From: GCA-2687515 sp002687515
GTDB lineage: Bacteria > Pseudomonadota > Alphaproteobacteria > Rhodospirillales > UBA2165
Length of the DNA stretch: 64,000 nt
Direction of reading: 5' to 3'
Assembly (NCBI GenBank): GCA_030745835.1
Contig: JASLNU010000016.1
Span: forward strand, 1-64,000
This document shows, in pieces, positions 34,558 to 42,979 of this stretch. Both the position numbers and the translations under genes were made by a program. The notes below the pieces were generated by a model. That model was given only the letters and a program-made list of their open reading frames with translations. It was not told the DNA's origin and ran no database searches. The number at the start of each line of letters is the position of its first letter. The stretch's first letter is position 1.

Positions 34558-36171
34558 ATGGATGGTAGCCAGGGCAGTGAAACAAAGAAGGTCGTCAATG
34601 AGTCGGGTATCGAGATCGAGCCGCTCTATACCGCCGAGGATGTGGAACGCTCGGGAGGCGTTGAATTTGTCGGCGATCCCGGCGGCTATCCGTTCACCAG
34701 GGGCATCCACAAGGAAATGTACCGCAAGCGCCCCTGGACCATGCGCCAGTATGCCGGCTTCGGCAATCCGGTGGATACCAACCAGCGCTTTAAATATCTG
34801 ATCGAAAACGGCCAAACCGGCCTTAACGTGGCCTTCGATCTGCCGACCCAGACCGGGCTCGATTCCGACAATGTGCTGGCCGAGGGCGAGGTCGGGCGGG
34901 TCGGCATGGCGATCGACAGTCTGCGCGATTTCGAAATCGCCTTCGACGGCATCGATCTCGAGAAAATCACCGTCTCGTTGACCGTCAACGGCTCGGCGGC
35001 GATCCTTATCGCCATGTATCTGGCGATGGCGGAAAAGCGCGGCTACGACATCGCTAGCCTAAGGGGCACCGCCCAGAACGATATCCTGAAGGAATTCATC
35101 GGCCGCGGCACCTGGGTGTTTCCGGTCGAACCGTCGATCAAGCTGGTCGGTGACACCATCGAGTTCTGCGCCGAGCACGCCCCCAAATATTCACCGGTCA
35201 GCGTTTGCGGCTATCACATCCGCGAATCGGGGTGCAACCCGGCCGAGGAAATGGCCTACGCCTTCTGCATCGCCAAGGCCTATGCCGATGATGTCATCGG
35301 GCGCGGCCTCAATGTGGACGAGTTCGCCGGGCGCCTCTCCTACAACTTCAACCTGTTTGGCAATATATTCGAGCAGGTCGCCAAGTTCCGGGCCGGGCGC
35401 GGGCTCTGGGCGAAGATCGTCAAGGAAGATTACGGCGCCGAAGACCCGCGCTCGATGTGGCTGCGCATGATCGCCGGCGGCGGCGGCGGCGGCCTGACCT
35501 TCGAGCAGCCCGAAGTCAACATCATGCGCGGCGCCTATTACGCGCTGATCTCGGCGCTGTCGGGCACGCAAACCATGGCGCTTTGCTCCTATGACGAGGC
35601 CTACACCATCCCGACCGAATATTCGGCGCGCATCTCGCTGCGCACCATGCAGTTGCTGATCGATGAAATGGGATTGTGCGACACCGTCGATCCGCTGGCC
35701 GGGTCGTACTATGTCGAGACCCTGACCAACCAGATGCGCGAAAGAATGGAAGCCATCATGGCCGAGGTCGACGCCGAGGGCGGCATTGTCGAAATGGTCA
35801 AGGATGGCCGTATCCAGGCCAAGGTTTCCAAGCAGGCATACGGGATGCACCGCGATATCGAATCGGGCGCCTTTCCCAAGGTCGGCGTCAACCGCTACCG
35901 CATCGAGGAAGACGACGAGCACGAGGTGGAATTTCATCCTTACAATAAGGAAGACGCCGAGTTGCAGATCGAAAGCCTGCGCCAAGTGCGGTCGGGGCGC
36001 GCCGGCGATGTGGCCGGCACTTGTCTGGCCAAGATCAAGGCCGCCGCCGAGGCCGGCGAAAACGTCATGCCGGCGATCATGGAAGCGGTGCAGGCCTACG
36101 CCACGGTCGGCGAGATCACCGATGCGCTGGTCGAGGTCTATGGCCGCTATCAGGAACCGATCAGGTTTTAG
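34558..36171 (+). CDS. Acyl-CoA mutase large subunit (methylmalonyl-CoA mutase family)
   Basis: A 537-residue TIM-barrel subunit that performs B12-dependent carbon-skeleton rearrangement of an acyl-CoA. Seen: RPWTMRQYAGFGNP, where the family tyrosine that discriminates methylmalonyl-CoA is kept, GLNVAFDLPTQTGLDSDN, and GTAQNDILKEFIGRGTWVFP with an arginine at the position that binds the substrate carboxylate in methylmalonyl-CoA mutase. That favours a carboxylated substrate (methylmalonyl-, ethylmalonyl- or similar) over isobutyryl- or hydroxyisobutyryl-type ones, but the alignment was made by eye. TTAGGAGAC precedes the ATG. No MeaB chaperone or epimerase gene is adjacent. Confidence 0.92.
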   Translation: MDGSQGSETKKVVNESGIEIEPLYTAEDVERSGGVEFVGDPGGYPFTRGIHKEMYRKRPWTMRQYAGFGNPVDTNQRFKYLIENGQTGLNVAFDLPTQTGLDSDNVLAEGEVGRVGMAIDSLRDFEIAFDGIDLEKITVSLTVNGSAAILIAMYLAMAEKRGYDIASLRGTAQNDILKEFIGRGTWVFPVEPSIKLVGDTIEFCAEHAPKYSPVSVCGYHIRESGCNPAEEMAYAFCIAKAYADDVIGRGLNVDEFAGRLSYNFNLFGNIFEQVAKFRAGRGLWAKIVKEDYGAEDPRSMWLRMIAGGGGGGLTFEQPEVNIMRGAYYALISALSGTQTMALCSYDEAYTIPTEYSARISLRTMQLLIDEMGLCDTVDPLAGSYYVETLTNQMRERMEAIMAEVDAEGGIVEMVKDGRIQAKVSKQAYGMHRDIESGAFPKVGVNRYRIEEDDEHEVEFHPYNKEDAELQIESLRQVRSGRAGDVAGTCLAKIKAAAEAGENVMPAIMEAVQAYATVGEITDALVEVYGRYQEPIRF

Positions 36172-36210
36172 GAGGTTGCAGAATATTGGCGATGTTAAAC
36201 ACACCCGGGT

Positions 36211-36291
36211 CGTCATACCCCGCTTTATGCGGGGTATCCATAGGGCCGTGGTGCAAATCTCTGGATTACCCGGATAAACCGGGTAATGACG
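36211..36291. repeat. REP-like double hairpin
   Basis: An 81-bp unit bounded by CGTCAT and ATGACG. It contains two perfect 9-bp stems with 5-nt loops: ATACCCCGC/GCGGGGTAT (36215-36237) and ATTACCCGG/CCGGGTAAT (36265-36287). It follows the design of proteobacterial REP/BIME repeats. It lies between the mutase and hydroxylase genes inside the operon, so it may modulate mRNA stability. Confidence 0.82.
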
Positions 36292-36298
36292 GAATAGT

Positions 36299-37165
36299 AT
36301 GAGCCAAATCGAAAACTATATGGCCGTCGACAGTATCGAGGCGGCGGCGGAGACCTTGGCGGCGGGGCCGGTGACGGTGCTGGCCGGTGGTACCGATTTA
36401 ATGCTGCAGGCCGAAGCCGGCACGCGCACTTACGCACCCACATTAATGAATATCCGGCGGGTCGCCGAACTGCGCGGCGTACATTTGCAAGGCGGCAGCA
36501 TCCGTATCGGCGCGCTGACCACGATGACCGATCTGTTGACCGACGATATCGTCCAAAAACATTGCCCGATCCTCAGTCAAACCGCCGACCAGTTCGCGAG
36601 TGCGCAAATCCGCAACATGGCGACGCTGGGCGGCAATATCTGCAATGCCTCGCCGGCCGGGGATATGCTGGTGCCGCTCATCGCCCTGGATGCGGAGGTT
36701 GAATTGGTTTCGAAAGTGGATGGCGCGCTTGAAACCCGCTATCTGCCGTTGGAAAAGTTCTTTACCGGCCCCGGGGCATCGGACTTGCGCGACAATGAGA
36801 TACTGACGGTCATCGACATCCCGGTTCCGGGCAAGGGCGCCCGTGGCGCGTTCCGCAAGTTCGGGCCGCGTCCGTCCCTGGAAATAGCCATCGCCGCCGT
36901 CGCCGTCATCGGGCGTATCGATGGCGGCAACTTTACCGATATGCGCGTCGCCTACGGCGCCGTCGCGCCGACGCCGGTGCGCGGCCGCAATACCGAAGCG
37001 GCGCTCGAGGGCAAGCCGGCTTCGCCCGAAACCATCGCCGCCGCCCTCGATGCCGTCGAGGCCGACATTTCACCGATCGACGACGTGCGCGCCAGCCAGT
37101 GGTACCGCCGCCACCTGACGCGCGCCCTGACCGAGGAGATTCTGAACCATGTCTTCACCGGTTGA
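36299..37165 (+). CDS. Molybdenum hydroxylase FAD subunit (xanthine dehydrogenase/CoxM family)
   Basis: A 288-residue FAD-binding medium subunit of a xanthine-oxidase-family molybdenum hydroxylase. Seen: the FAD pyrophosphate loops VTVLAGGTDLM and TLGGNICNASPAGDML, and the C-terminal CODH-flavoprotein-type domain. It lacks the extra cysteine cluster found in the beta subunit of 4-hydroxybenzoyl-CoA reductase, so that enzyme is unlikely. The ATG at 36299 has a poor ribosome site because the REP-like repeat ends 8 bp before it. It overlaps the Fe-S subunit by 17 bp. Confidence 0.93.
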   Translation: MSQIENYMAVDSIEAAAETLAAGPVTVLAGGTDLMLQAEAGTRTYAPTLMNIRRVAELRGVHLQGGSIRIGALTTMTDLLTDDIVQKHCPILSQTADQFASAQIRNMATLGGNICNASPAGDMLVPLIALDAEVELVSKVDGALETRYLPLEKFFTGPGASDLRDNEILTVIDIPVPGKGARGAFRKFGPRPSLEIAIAAVAVIGRIDGGNFTDMRVAYGAVAPTPVRGRNTEAALEGKPASPETIAAALDAVEADISPIDDVRASQWYRRHLTRALTEEILNHVFTG

Positions 37166-37628
37166 GATTTCCTTCACCCTCAACGGGCAGCGGCGCAAGG
37201 CGTCCGTCGCGCCCGAGGCCAGCGCCCTCGCCATGCTGCGCGATGATTTCGAACTGACCGGCGCCAAGCTGGCCTGCGGCGAAGGCGAATGCGGCGCCTG
37301 TACCATTCTGGTGGATGGTGGATCGGTCTGTTCCTGCATCATGTATGCAGCCGATCTCGACGGACGAGCCGTGGAAACCGTGGAGGGGCTGGATACGGGC
37401 GAGGTTCTCGATCCGGTGCAGGCGGCCTTTGTCGAACACGGCGCCGTGCAGTGCGGTTATTGCACGCCGGGCATGGTGATGCAGATCAAGCATCTGCTCG
37501 CCGAAAACCCGGACCCGGACGAAGCCGCCATCCGCCGGGGCCTCGAAGGCAATGTCTGCCGCTGCACCGGCTATAGCAAAATCATCGATGCCGTTAAGTC
37601 GGCGGCGCAAAGCTTAAGGACTGGATGA
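37149..37628 (+). CDS. Molybdenum hydroxylase [2Fe-2S] subunit
   Basis: A 159-residue small subunit with two [2Fe-2S] clusters. Seen: the plant-ferredoxin-type motif CGEGECGACTILVDG and the second-domain motifs CGYCTPGMVM and CRCTGYSKI. Electrons pass from Mo through these two clusters to FAD. It overlaps both flanking subunit genes (17 bp upstream, 4 bp downstream), giving a translationally coupled M-S-L trio. Confidence 0.96.
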   Translation: MSSPVEISFTLNGQRRKASVAPEASALAMLRDDFELTGAKLACGEGECGACTILVDGGSVCSCIMYAADLDGRAVETVEGLDTGEVLDPVQAAFVEHGAVQCGYCTPGMVMQIKHLLAENPDPDEAAIRRGLEGNVCRCTGYSKIIDAVKSAAQSLRTG

Positions 37629-39937
37629 TGGACCAGATCGCCGAGCAAGAAACCCTGATCGGGCAGCGCATACCGAAGCCGGATGGCCCGGACAAGGTTC
37701 TGGGCCGGACCCAATATATCAACGACATGGTGCTGCACCGGATGCTGATCGGCAAGATCCTACGCACCGACCGGGTACATGCGCGCATCCTTAGCATCGA
37801 TACATCCAAGGCGGCGGCGCTGCCGGGCGTCCATGCGGTGATAACGGGCGACGACACGCCGATGATCGGCATCGGCGTCAACAAGGACAATCCGCCCTTA
37901 AAAGGCGACAAAGTCCGCTGTATCCGGGACGAGATCGCCGCCGTCGCCGCCGAGACGGAAGAGATTGCCGATCAGGCCCTGGCGCTGATCCAAGTGCAAT
38001 ATGAAGACCTTGCCGCCGTCTTCGATCCCGCCGAGGCACTGCGTGATGACGCGCCGCAACTGCACGACGATAAGCCCGGCAATGTCGGCCTTTCCTACAA
38101 TATTAGTTATGGCGACATCGCCGCGGGCGAACAGGAATCTGATGTCGTTCTCGACGAAACCTACGAGCTGCATTACGTCACCCATTGCTGCATGGGCCCC
38201 GGCTGCGTGATTGCCGAGTTTGATCCGGCTGGAAAGCTGACCATCTATTCGCAGACCCAATATCCCTATAATTTCAAGATGGATCTGGCACCGACACTGG
38301 GCATCCATCCCGGCGATATCCGCGTCATCCAGCCAGCTGTGGGCGGCGCCTTCGGCTCCAAGCTGGATGTCTATCCGTTCGAGCCGATCTGCGCCTTCCT
38401 GGCCAAGAAGACGCGGCGTCCCGTGAAGCTGGTGTTTTCCAGGGAAGAGGAGTTTATCGCCTCGCCGACGCGCCAGCCGGTGCGCGCCCATATCCGCGCC
38501 GGCGCCCGAAAGGACGGCACCCTGACCTTCCGCGACGTCAACTGCCTTTTGAACAATGGCGGTTACACATCCTGGGGCGCGACCGTGCCATTCGTGATGA
38601 TGCGCACCTTTTCCGGCCATTTCCGGGTACCCAATGTGGAGTGCAAGTCGACCGCCGTCTACACCAACAATCCCTTCGCCGGATCGTTCCGCGGCTATGG
38701 CAATGTGCAGGCCACCTATGTCACCGCGACGCTGATGGATAAATTGGCCGAAGCCGTCGGTATGGACCCGATCACGTTCCGCCTCAAGAACGCGCAGGAA
38801 CCGGGCGAGGTGACGCCGCAGGGAAGTTTACTGAAAGATTGCGCTCTCGCCGATTGCATCAAGATCGCCGCCGAGAAGACCGATTTCCTGGCCAGGCATG
38901 GCGCCAACACCGAAGCGCGGGATAACGGCGGGCGTTACCGCAAGGGCATTGGCATCGCCACGTCCATCCACAACGCGGGCGGCGCCAAAATCCATAAAAG
39001 CGACGGCTGCGGCACCATCCTGACCATGGACGATTACGCCCGCGTCACGGTGATCACCGGGGCTTCCGAAATCGGCCAGGGGATCGATGCGGTCATCACC
39101 CAGATCGTCGCCGAGGAACTGGGCGTTCCCTTGTCCGACATCACCATTCACAACAATGATTCCGCCATCGGCCCATGGGATGTGGGGGTGCATGCCAGCC
39201 GCACCACATTTATCGCCGGCAACGGCGCCAAGCGCGCCGCCATCAAGGCCAAGGCGCAAATCCTCGTCGCCGCCGCCCATCAAGCCAACGTGGATGCCAG
39301 CGAGTTGGATTTACGCGCCGGCCATGTAATTCAAGCCGACAACGGCGTTTCAATCGTCCGCCTGGACCGATTGCTGCGCGCCATGCATTTCGCCGGCGAA
39401 GACGCCGAGCTGGTGATGGTGACCGATTATTATGAACCGCCCAGCGTGCCCGAGGTTGAAAACCATTACGGCGATATGTCGGCGGCCTATGCCCACGCCG
39501 CCTATGTGGCCGAAGTGGAAGTCGACACCATGACCGGCCATGTGAAAGTGGAAAAAATGACCGTGGTTCAGGATGTCGGCCGCGTGGTCAACGAATTGGG
39601 CATCGAAGGCCAGATCGAGGGCGGCATCGCCATGAGCATCGGCTTTGGCCTGTCGGAAGATCTGAAGATCGAAGACGGCATCGTCAAAAACCCGTCCTTT
39701 AGGGATTACAAGGTCGTGACGGCGCCCGAGATGCCGGCTATCGAATATCACTTCATCGAAAATGACGAGCCCGAGGGTCCGTTCGGCGCCAAGGGCATCG
39801 CCGAGCTTCCGGCCATCGTGCCGGCGCCGGCGATCGCCAACGCCGTCTATAACGCCATCGGCGTGCGCTTCGACAACCCGCCGATCACGCCGGAAAAGGT
39901 GGCGATGGCCCTGCATGGCGGGCCGCCGAAAAAATGA
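37625..39937 (+). CDS. Molybdenum hydroxylase large (molybdopterin) subunit
   Basis: A 770-residue catalytic subunit binding a molybdopterin cytosine dinucleotide-type cofactor. It inserts a water-derived hydroxyl into a C-H bond, usually of a heterocycle, aldehyde or aromatic CoA ester. Seen: VGGAFGSKLDVYPFE, the GSFRGYGNVQ active-site loop (xanthine-dehydrogenase-like rather than the CO dehydrogenase cysteine loop) and GAKGIAELP with the catalytic glutamate. Its ATG overlaps the Fe-S subunit stop. With hydantoinase-type genes in the same operon, an N-heterocycle is an attractive but unproven substrate. Confidence 0.94.
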   Translation: MMDQIAEQETLIGQRIPKPDGPDKVLGRTQYINDMVLHRMLIGKILRTDRVHARILSIDTSKAAALPGVHAVITGDDTPMIGIGVNKDNPPLKGDKVRCIRDEIAAVAAETEEIADQALALIQVQYEDLAAVFDPAEALRDDAPQLHDDKPGNVGLSYNISYGDIAAGEQESDVVLDETYELHYVTHCCMGPGCVIAEFDPAGKLTIYSQTQYPYNFKMDLAPTLGIHPGDIRVIQPAVGGAFGSKLDVYPFEPICAFLAKKTRRPVKLVFSREEEFIASPTRQPVRAHIRAGARKDGTLTFRDVNCLLNNGGYTSWGATVPFVMMRTFSGHFRVPNVECKSTAVYTNNPFAGSFRGYGNVQATYVTATLMDKLAEAVGMDPITFRLKNAQEPGEVTPQGSLLKDCALADCIKIAAEKTDFLARHGANTEARDNGGRYRKGIGIATSIHNAGGAKIHKSDGCGTILTMDDYARVTVITGASEIGQGIDAVITQIVAEELGVPLSDITIHNNDSAIGPWDVGVHASRTTFIAGNGAKRAAIKAKAQILVAAAHQANVDASELDLRAGHVIQADNGVSIVRLDRLLRAMHFAGEDAELVMVTDYYEPPSVPEVENHYGDMSAAYAHAAYVAEVEVDTMTGHVKVEKMTVVQDVGRVVNELGIEGQIEGGIAMSIGFGLSEDLKIEDGIVKNPSFRDYKVVTAPEMPAIEYHFIENDEPEGPFGAKGIAELPAIVPAPAIANAVYNAIGVRFDNPPITPEKVAMALHGGPPKK

Positions 39938-41136
39938 CTCCCAAAACAGTCCTTTCCATGGAGCAGGCATTGGCCCTGCCGAGCGCGACGTTGCGCTTCG
40001 TGCAATTGGGCTGGCGCGTGATCCGCATCGAGGCGGTGACGCCGGGCCGCGATTTCCCCGGCGATCCCAACCGCTATATCGGCGCGCGTGTGGTCGACGA
40101 GGACCGCCATTCATATTTCATCGCGCCCAATGTGGGCAAGGAAGCCATCGCCCTCAATTTGAAGGAGCCAGCCGGCCGCGAAGCCTTGCACCGGATCATC
40201 GGCGCGCTGGATGTGGACATCTTCTGCTGCAACACCATGCCCGGGCGCTACCAATCGCTGGGCATCGACTACGAAACCCTGGCCCGTGTGAAGCCTGGCC
40301 TGATCTGGGCCGGTATTTCCGCCATGGGGCCCGATTATCCGGACTATCCCGGTTACGATCCGGCGGTACAGGCGCTGGCCGGGTTCATGGAACTGACCGG
40401 CGCCGCCGACGGCCCGCCGACATTGAGCGGTATTCCGCTGGTCGATCTGAAGGCCGGCGACGAGGTTTATGCCGGCGTCTGTTTGGCGCTGGCAGAAAAA
40501 GCCGAATCCGGCGAAGGCAAGCGCATCGATGTGTCCATGTTGCAGGCCGCCGCCTCCTGGCTGATCACCACCCTGCCGTTGGTCGATTTCGACTGCGATC
40601 CGTCCGAGGTCACCCGCAGCGGCAACGAACATCGCAAGTTCATTCCCACCAATGCATATAAAACCAAGGACGGCTTTGTCTATATGGCGCAGGGCAGCAA
40701 CGTCCAATGGCAACGCTTTATCGCCATCCCCAAGTTCGCCGGCCTGGCGACGATTGAACGGGAAACCAACAATGGCCGGCTCAAGGACCGGGTCAAGCTG
40801 CATGCCGATATCGCGGCGATCATGGCCGGGCACGCGACCGCCGAACTTCTGGACGATCTGTCCGCCGCGCAAATAGCCCACGCGCCGATCAACACCATTG
40901 CCGGCGTAATCGATATGGAGGCGCTGCAAAACGTGCTGACCAGAACCGAAACGCCGGACGGCAAGGCGGTGCGCATGCAGCCGCCGGCGGTGGATGTGGA
41001 GGGTCAATCGGGAGACATGCCGTTTCCCGCCAAATACGGCGCCGACACGGATGAGGTGCTGACCGAAGCCGGATACGGGGCGGAGGAATTGAACGCCTTG
41101 CGCGCCGGCGGCATCATTCCAGATGCACCGAAATGA
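39934..41136 (+). CDS. Family III CoA-transferase (CaiB/BaiF type)
   Basis: A 400-residue CoA-transferase that moves CoA between carboxylic acids. Seen: VIRIEAVTPGRD, YFIAPNVGKEAIALNLKEPAG, and the catalytic aspartate region GIPLVDLKAGDEVYAG, with Asp at the expected position. It overlaps genes on both sides by 4 bp, so it is integral to the operon. It could supply the CoA ester for the mutase/dehydrogenase steps by recycling CoA from a product. Confidence 0.91.
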   Translation: MTPKTVLSMEQALALPSATLRFVQLGWRVIRIEAVTPGRDFPGDPNRYIGARVVDEDRHSYFIAPNVGKEAIALNLKEPAGREALHRIIGALDVDIFCCNTMPGRYQSLGIDYETLARVKPGLIWAGISAMGPDYPDYPGYDPAVQALAGFMELTGAADGPPTLSGIPLVDLKAGDEVYAGVCLALAEKAESGEGKRIDVSMLQAAASWLITTLPLVDFDCDPSEVTRSGNEHRKFIPTNAYKTKDGFVYMAQGSNVQWQRFIAIPKFAGLATIERETNNGRLKDRVKLHADIAAIMAGHATAELLDDLSAAQIAHAPINTIAGVIDMEALQNVLTRTETPDGKAVRMQPPAVDVEGQSGDMPFPAKYGADTDEVLTEAGYGAEELNALRAGGIIPDAPK

Positions 41137-42698
41137 GCGCCGCGGAAGACTATCCGGAACTTCCCAAAGTTTATGACACCGTTGTCCACATGCTGGCCGA
41201 GGCGGTTTCGCGCGCTGGCGACGCACCGGCTCTTGAATGCCAAGGCAACAGCCTGAACTACACCGAATATGCCCGCTGCGTTGGCGGTTTCGCCGCCGAA
41301 TTGATGAACATGGGCGCACGAGGCGGGCGCGTCGCGCTGATCTGCGGCAATTCCATCCACATGGCCATCGCCACCTTCGCCGGGCACGCGGCGGGGGCGC
41401 AGGTGGTGCCTGTCAATCCGATCTATACCGGCCGCGAGCTTGGCATCGTCCTTGCCGACGCGGACGCAAAAGCCGTGGTTTACGACGCGGCGGCGGCATT
41501 GGTCGAACCCATCGCCGCCGAGCTTGGTATCGTCCACCGCATCATGGTCGGTGATGGCGGCCAGGGAGACGGGCGTTCATTGGACGCCTGGCGCGACGAT
41601 GCCTCGGCGCGGCTGCCGAACGAACTGCCGACGCCGGAGAGTCTCGCCACCCTGCAATATACCGGCGGCACCACCGGGCTGCCAAAAGGCGTCAACATCA
41701 CCCACCGCCAGCTTGCCGTGAATATCAGCCAGCGCGAAGCCGCCTGGCCGACCCGCCCGGGTGACGAACGCATCCTTTGCGTGATGCCCCTGTTCCACGT
41801 TTTCGCCAGCTCGGTCTGCCTGCATCCCGCCGTCTATTGCCGGGGAACGATGGTTATCCTGCCGCGCTTTCATCCCGGGATGGTGCTGGACGCCATCGAA
41901 AGTTCGCGCATCACCCGCCTGCCGGCGGGGCCCACCATTTTGCACGGGCTGATGGGGTTCGACGGCTTCGAAGACCGTGATTTTTCATCCCTGCGCTCGG
42001 TTTATTCCGGCTCGGCGCCGCTGCCGGAAGAAACCTTGCACAAATGGCAGGCGATCACCGGTTGCCCGGTGCTCGAAGGTTTCGGCCAGTCGGAGGGCGG
42101 ACCGGTGCTCACCGTCAATTGGGAAGGCGCCGGGATCGTCCCCGGTTCGGTCGGCAAGCCGCTGCCCGCAACCCGGATCGAAATCGTCGATGTGGAAACG
42201 GGCAATAAAGTTTTGCCCGCCGGCGAACAGGGCGAGGTGCGGGCAAAGGGGCCGCAGGTCATGTCCGGATACCGGGGTCGGCCGCAAGAGACGGCGGAAA
42301 CCTTGCGCGGTGACTGGCTCTACACCGGCGATATCGGCGAGCTCGATCAAGACGGCAACCTCTATATCCGCGATAGAAAGAAGGACATGGCCATCGTCGG
42401 CGGTTACAACGTCTATCCGAGGGAGATCGACGAGGTGCTCTATACCCATCCCGATGTGGCCGAGGCGGCGGCGGTGGGCGTCAATGACGCCTACCGAGGG
42501 GAGGTGATCGTCGCCCATGTGGTGCTGGCGGCTGGTAGCCGTGCAAACGCCGAAGAACTGATCGAACATTGCGGGCGCAACCTTGCCAAATACAAGGTGC
42601 CGGGGCGCATCAATATCGTCAATGAAATCCCGAAAACCACGGTCGGCAAGATCGACAAGGCCGCCTTACGCGAAATATCAGCGGCGGAAGGTGGCTAA
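41133..42698 (+). CDS. Acyl-CoA synthetase (AMP-forming), last gene of the hyu-mutase operon
   Basis: A 521-residue ANL-superfamily ligase that forms acyl-AMP, then acyl-CoA. Seen: the P-loop-like TGGTTGLPKGV, the aromatic-linked VLEGFGQSEGG, the GDWLYTGDIGELDQDGNLYI and DRKKDMAIVGGYNVYPREID hinge segments, and the catalytic C-terminal lysine in PKTTVGKIDK. The ATG overlaps the CoA-transferase stop. The stop codon lies at the edge of a 46-bp palindrome. It probably activates the pathway's acid substrate. A short copy of its 5' region recurs at 42754-42795. Confidence 0.93.
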   Translation: MSAAEDYPELPKVYDTVVHMLAEAVSRAGDAPALECQGNSLNYTEYARCVGGFAAELMNMGARGGRVALICGNSIHMAIATFAGHAAGAQVVPVNPIYTGRELGIVLADADAKAVVYDAAAALVEPIAAELGIVHRIMVGDGGQGDGRSLDAWRDDASARLPNELPTPESLATLQYTGGTTGLPKGVNITHRQLAVNISQREAAWPTRPGDERILCVMPLFHVFASSVCLHPAVYCRGTMVILPRFHPGMVLDAIESSRITRLPAGPTILHGLMGFDGFEDRDFSSLRSVYSGSAPLPEETLHKWQAITGCPVLEGFGQSEGGPVLTVNWEGAGIVPGSVGKPLPATRIEIVDVETGNKVLPAGEQGEVRAKGPQVMSGYRGRPQETAETLRGDWLYTGDIGELDQDGNLYIRDRKKDMAIVGGYNVYPREIDEVLYTHPDVAEAAAVGVNDAYRGEVIVAHVVLAAGSRANAEELIEHCGRNLAKYKVPGRINIVNEIPKTTVGKIDKAALREISAAEGG

Positions 42699-42742
42699 TT
42701 CGGTGACAGTTTACTTTTTAAAAAGTAAACTGTCACCGAATT
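42697..42742. repeat. 46-bp perfect palindrome at the operon end
   Basis: Two exact 23-bp arms with no loop: AATTCGGTGACAGTTTAC plus TTTTT, then its reverse complement. This GGTGACAGTTTAC sequence is of the kind found at ends of small transposon or REP-type elements in proteobacteria. It starts inside the TAA stop of the ligase gene and could also act as a bidirectional transcription barrier. Confidence 0.85.
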
Positions 42743-42753
42743 AAACTCCCATC

Positions 42754-42810
42754 AGACCGTCGTCCACATGCTGGCCGAGGCGGCTTCGCGCGCCGAGCCG
42801 CTGAACTGAT
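42754..42810 (+). pseudogene. Fragment resembling an acyl-CoA ligase 5' end
   Basis: About 40 bp (the core GTCCACATGCTGGCCGAGG, then CGGCTTCGCGCGC) closely match the 5' part of the ligase gene at 41175-41220, encoding VVHMLAEAVSRA. The match then breaks off and a stop follows. It is a remnant of a duplicated or paralogous ligase. The remaining stretch to 42979 shows nothing recognisable. Confidence 0.6.
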
Positions 42811-42979
42811 TCACCACCACATCCCCCACCGGTCCCGACCCTCACCTTCCCAAATGGGATATGGAGGGAGCGGTATGAAGATATAACTGGCACGGCCGGA
42901 CCCCTTCCCCCCTCCTAACCGGAAACCGGCGGGCGCCGTCACGATGGGTGTTTATTTGTGCAGGTTGGTACAAGCCGCT

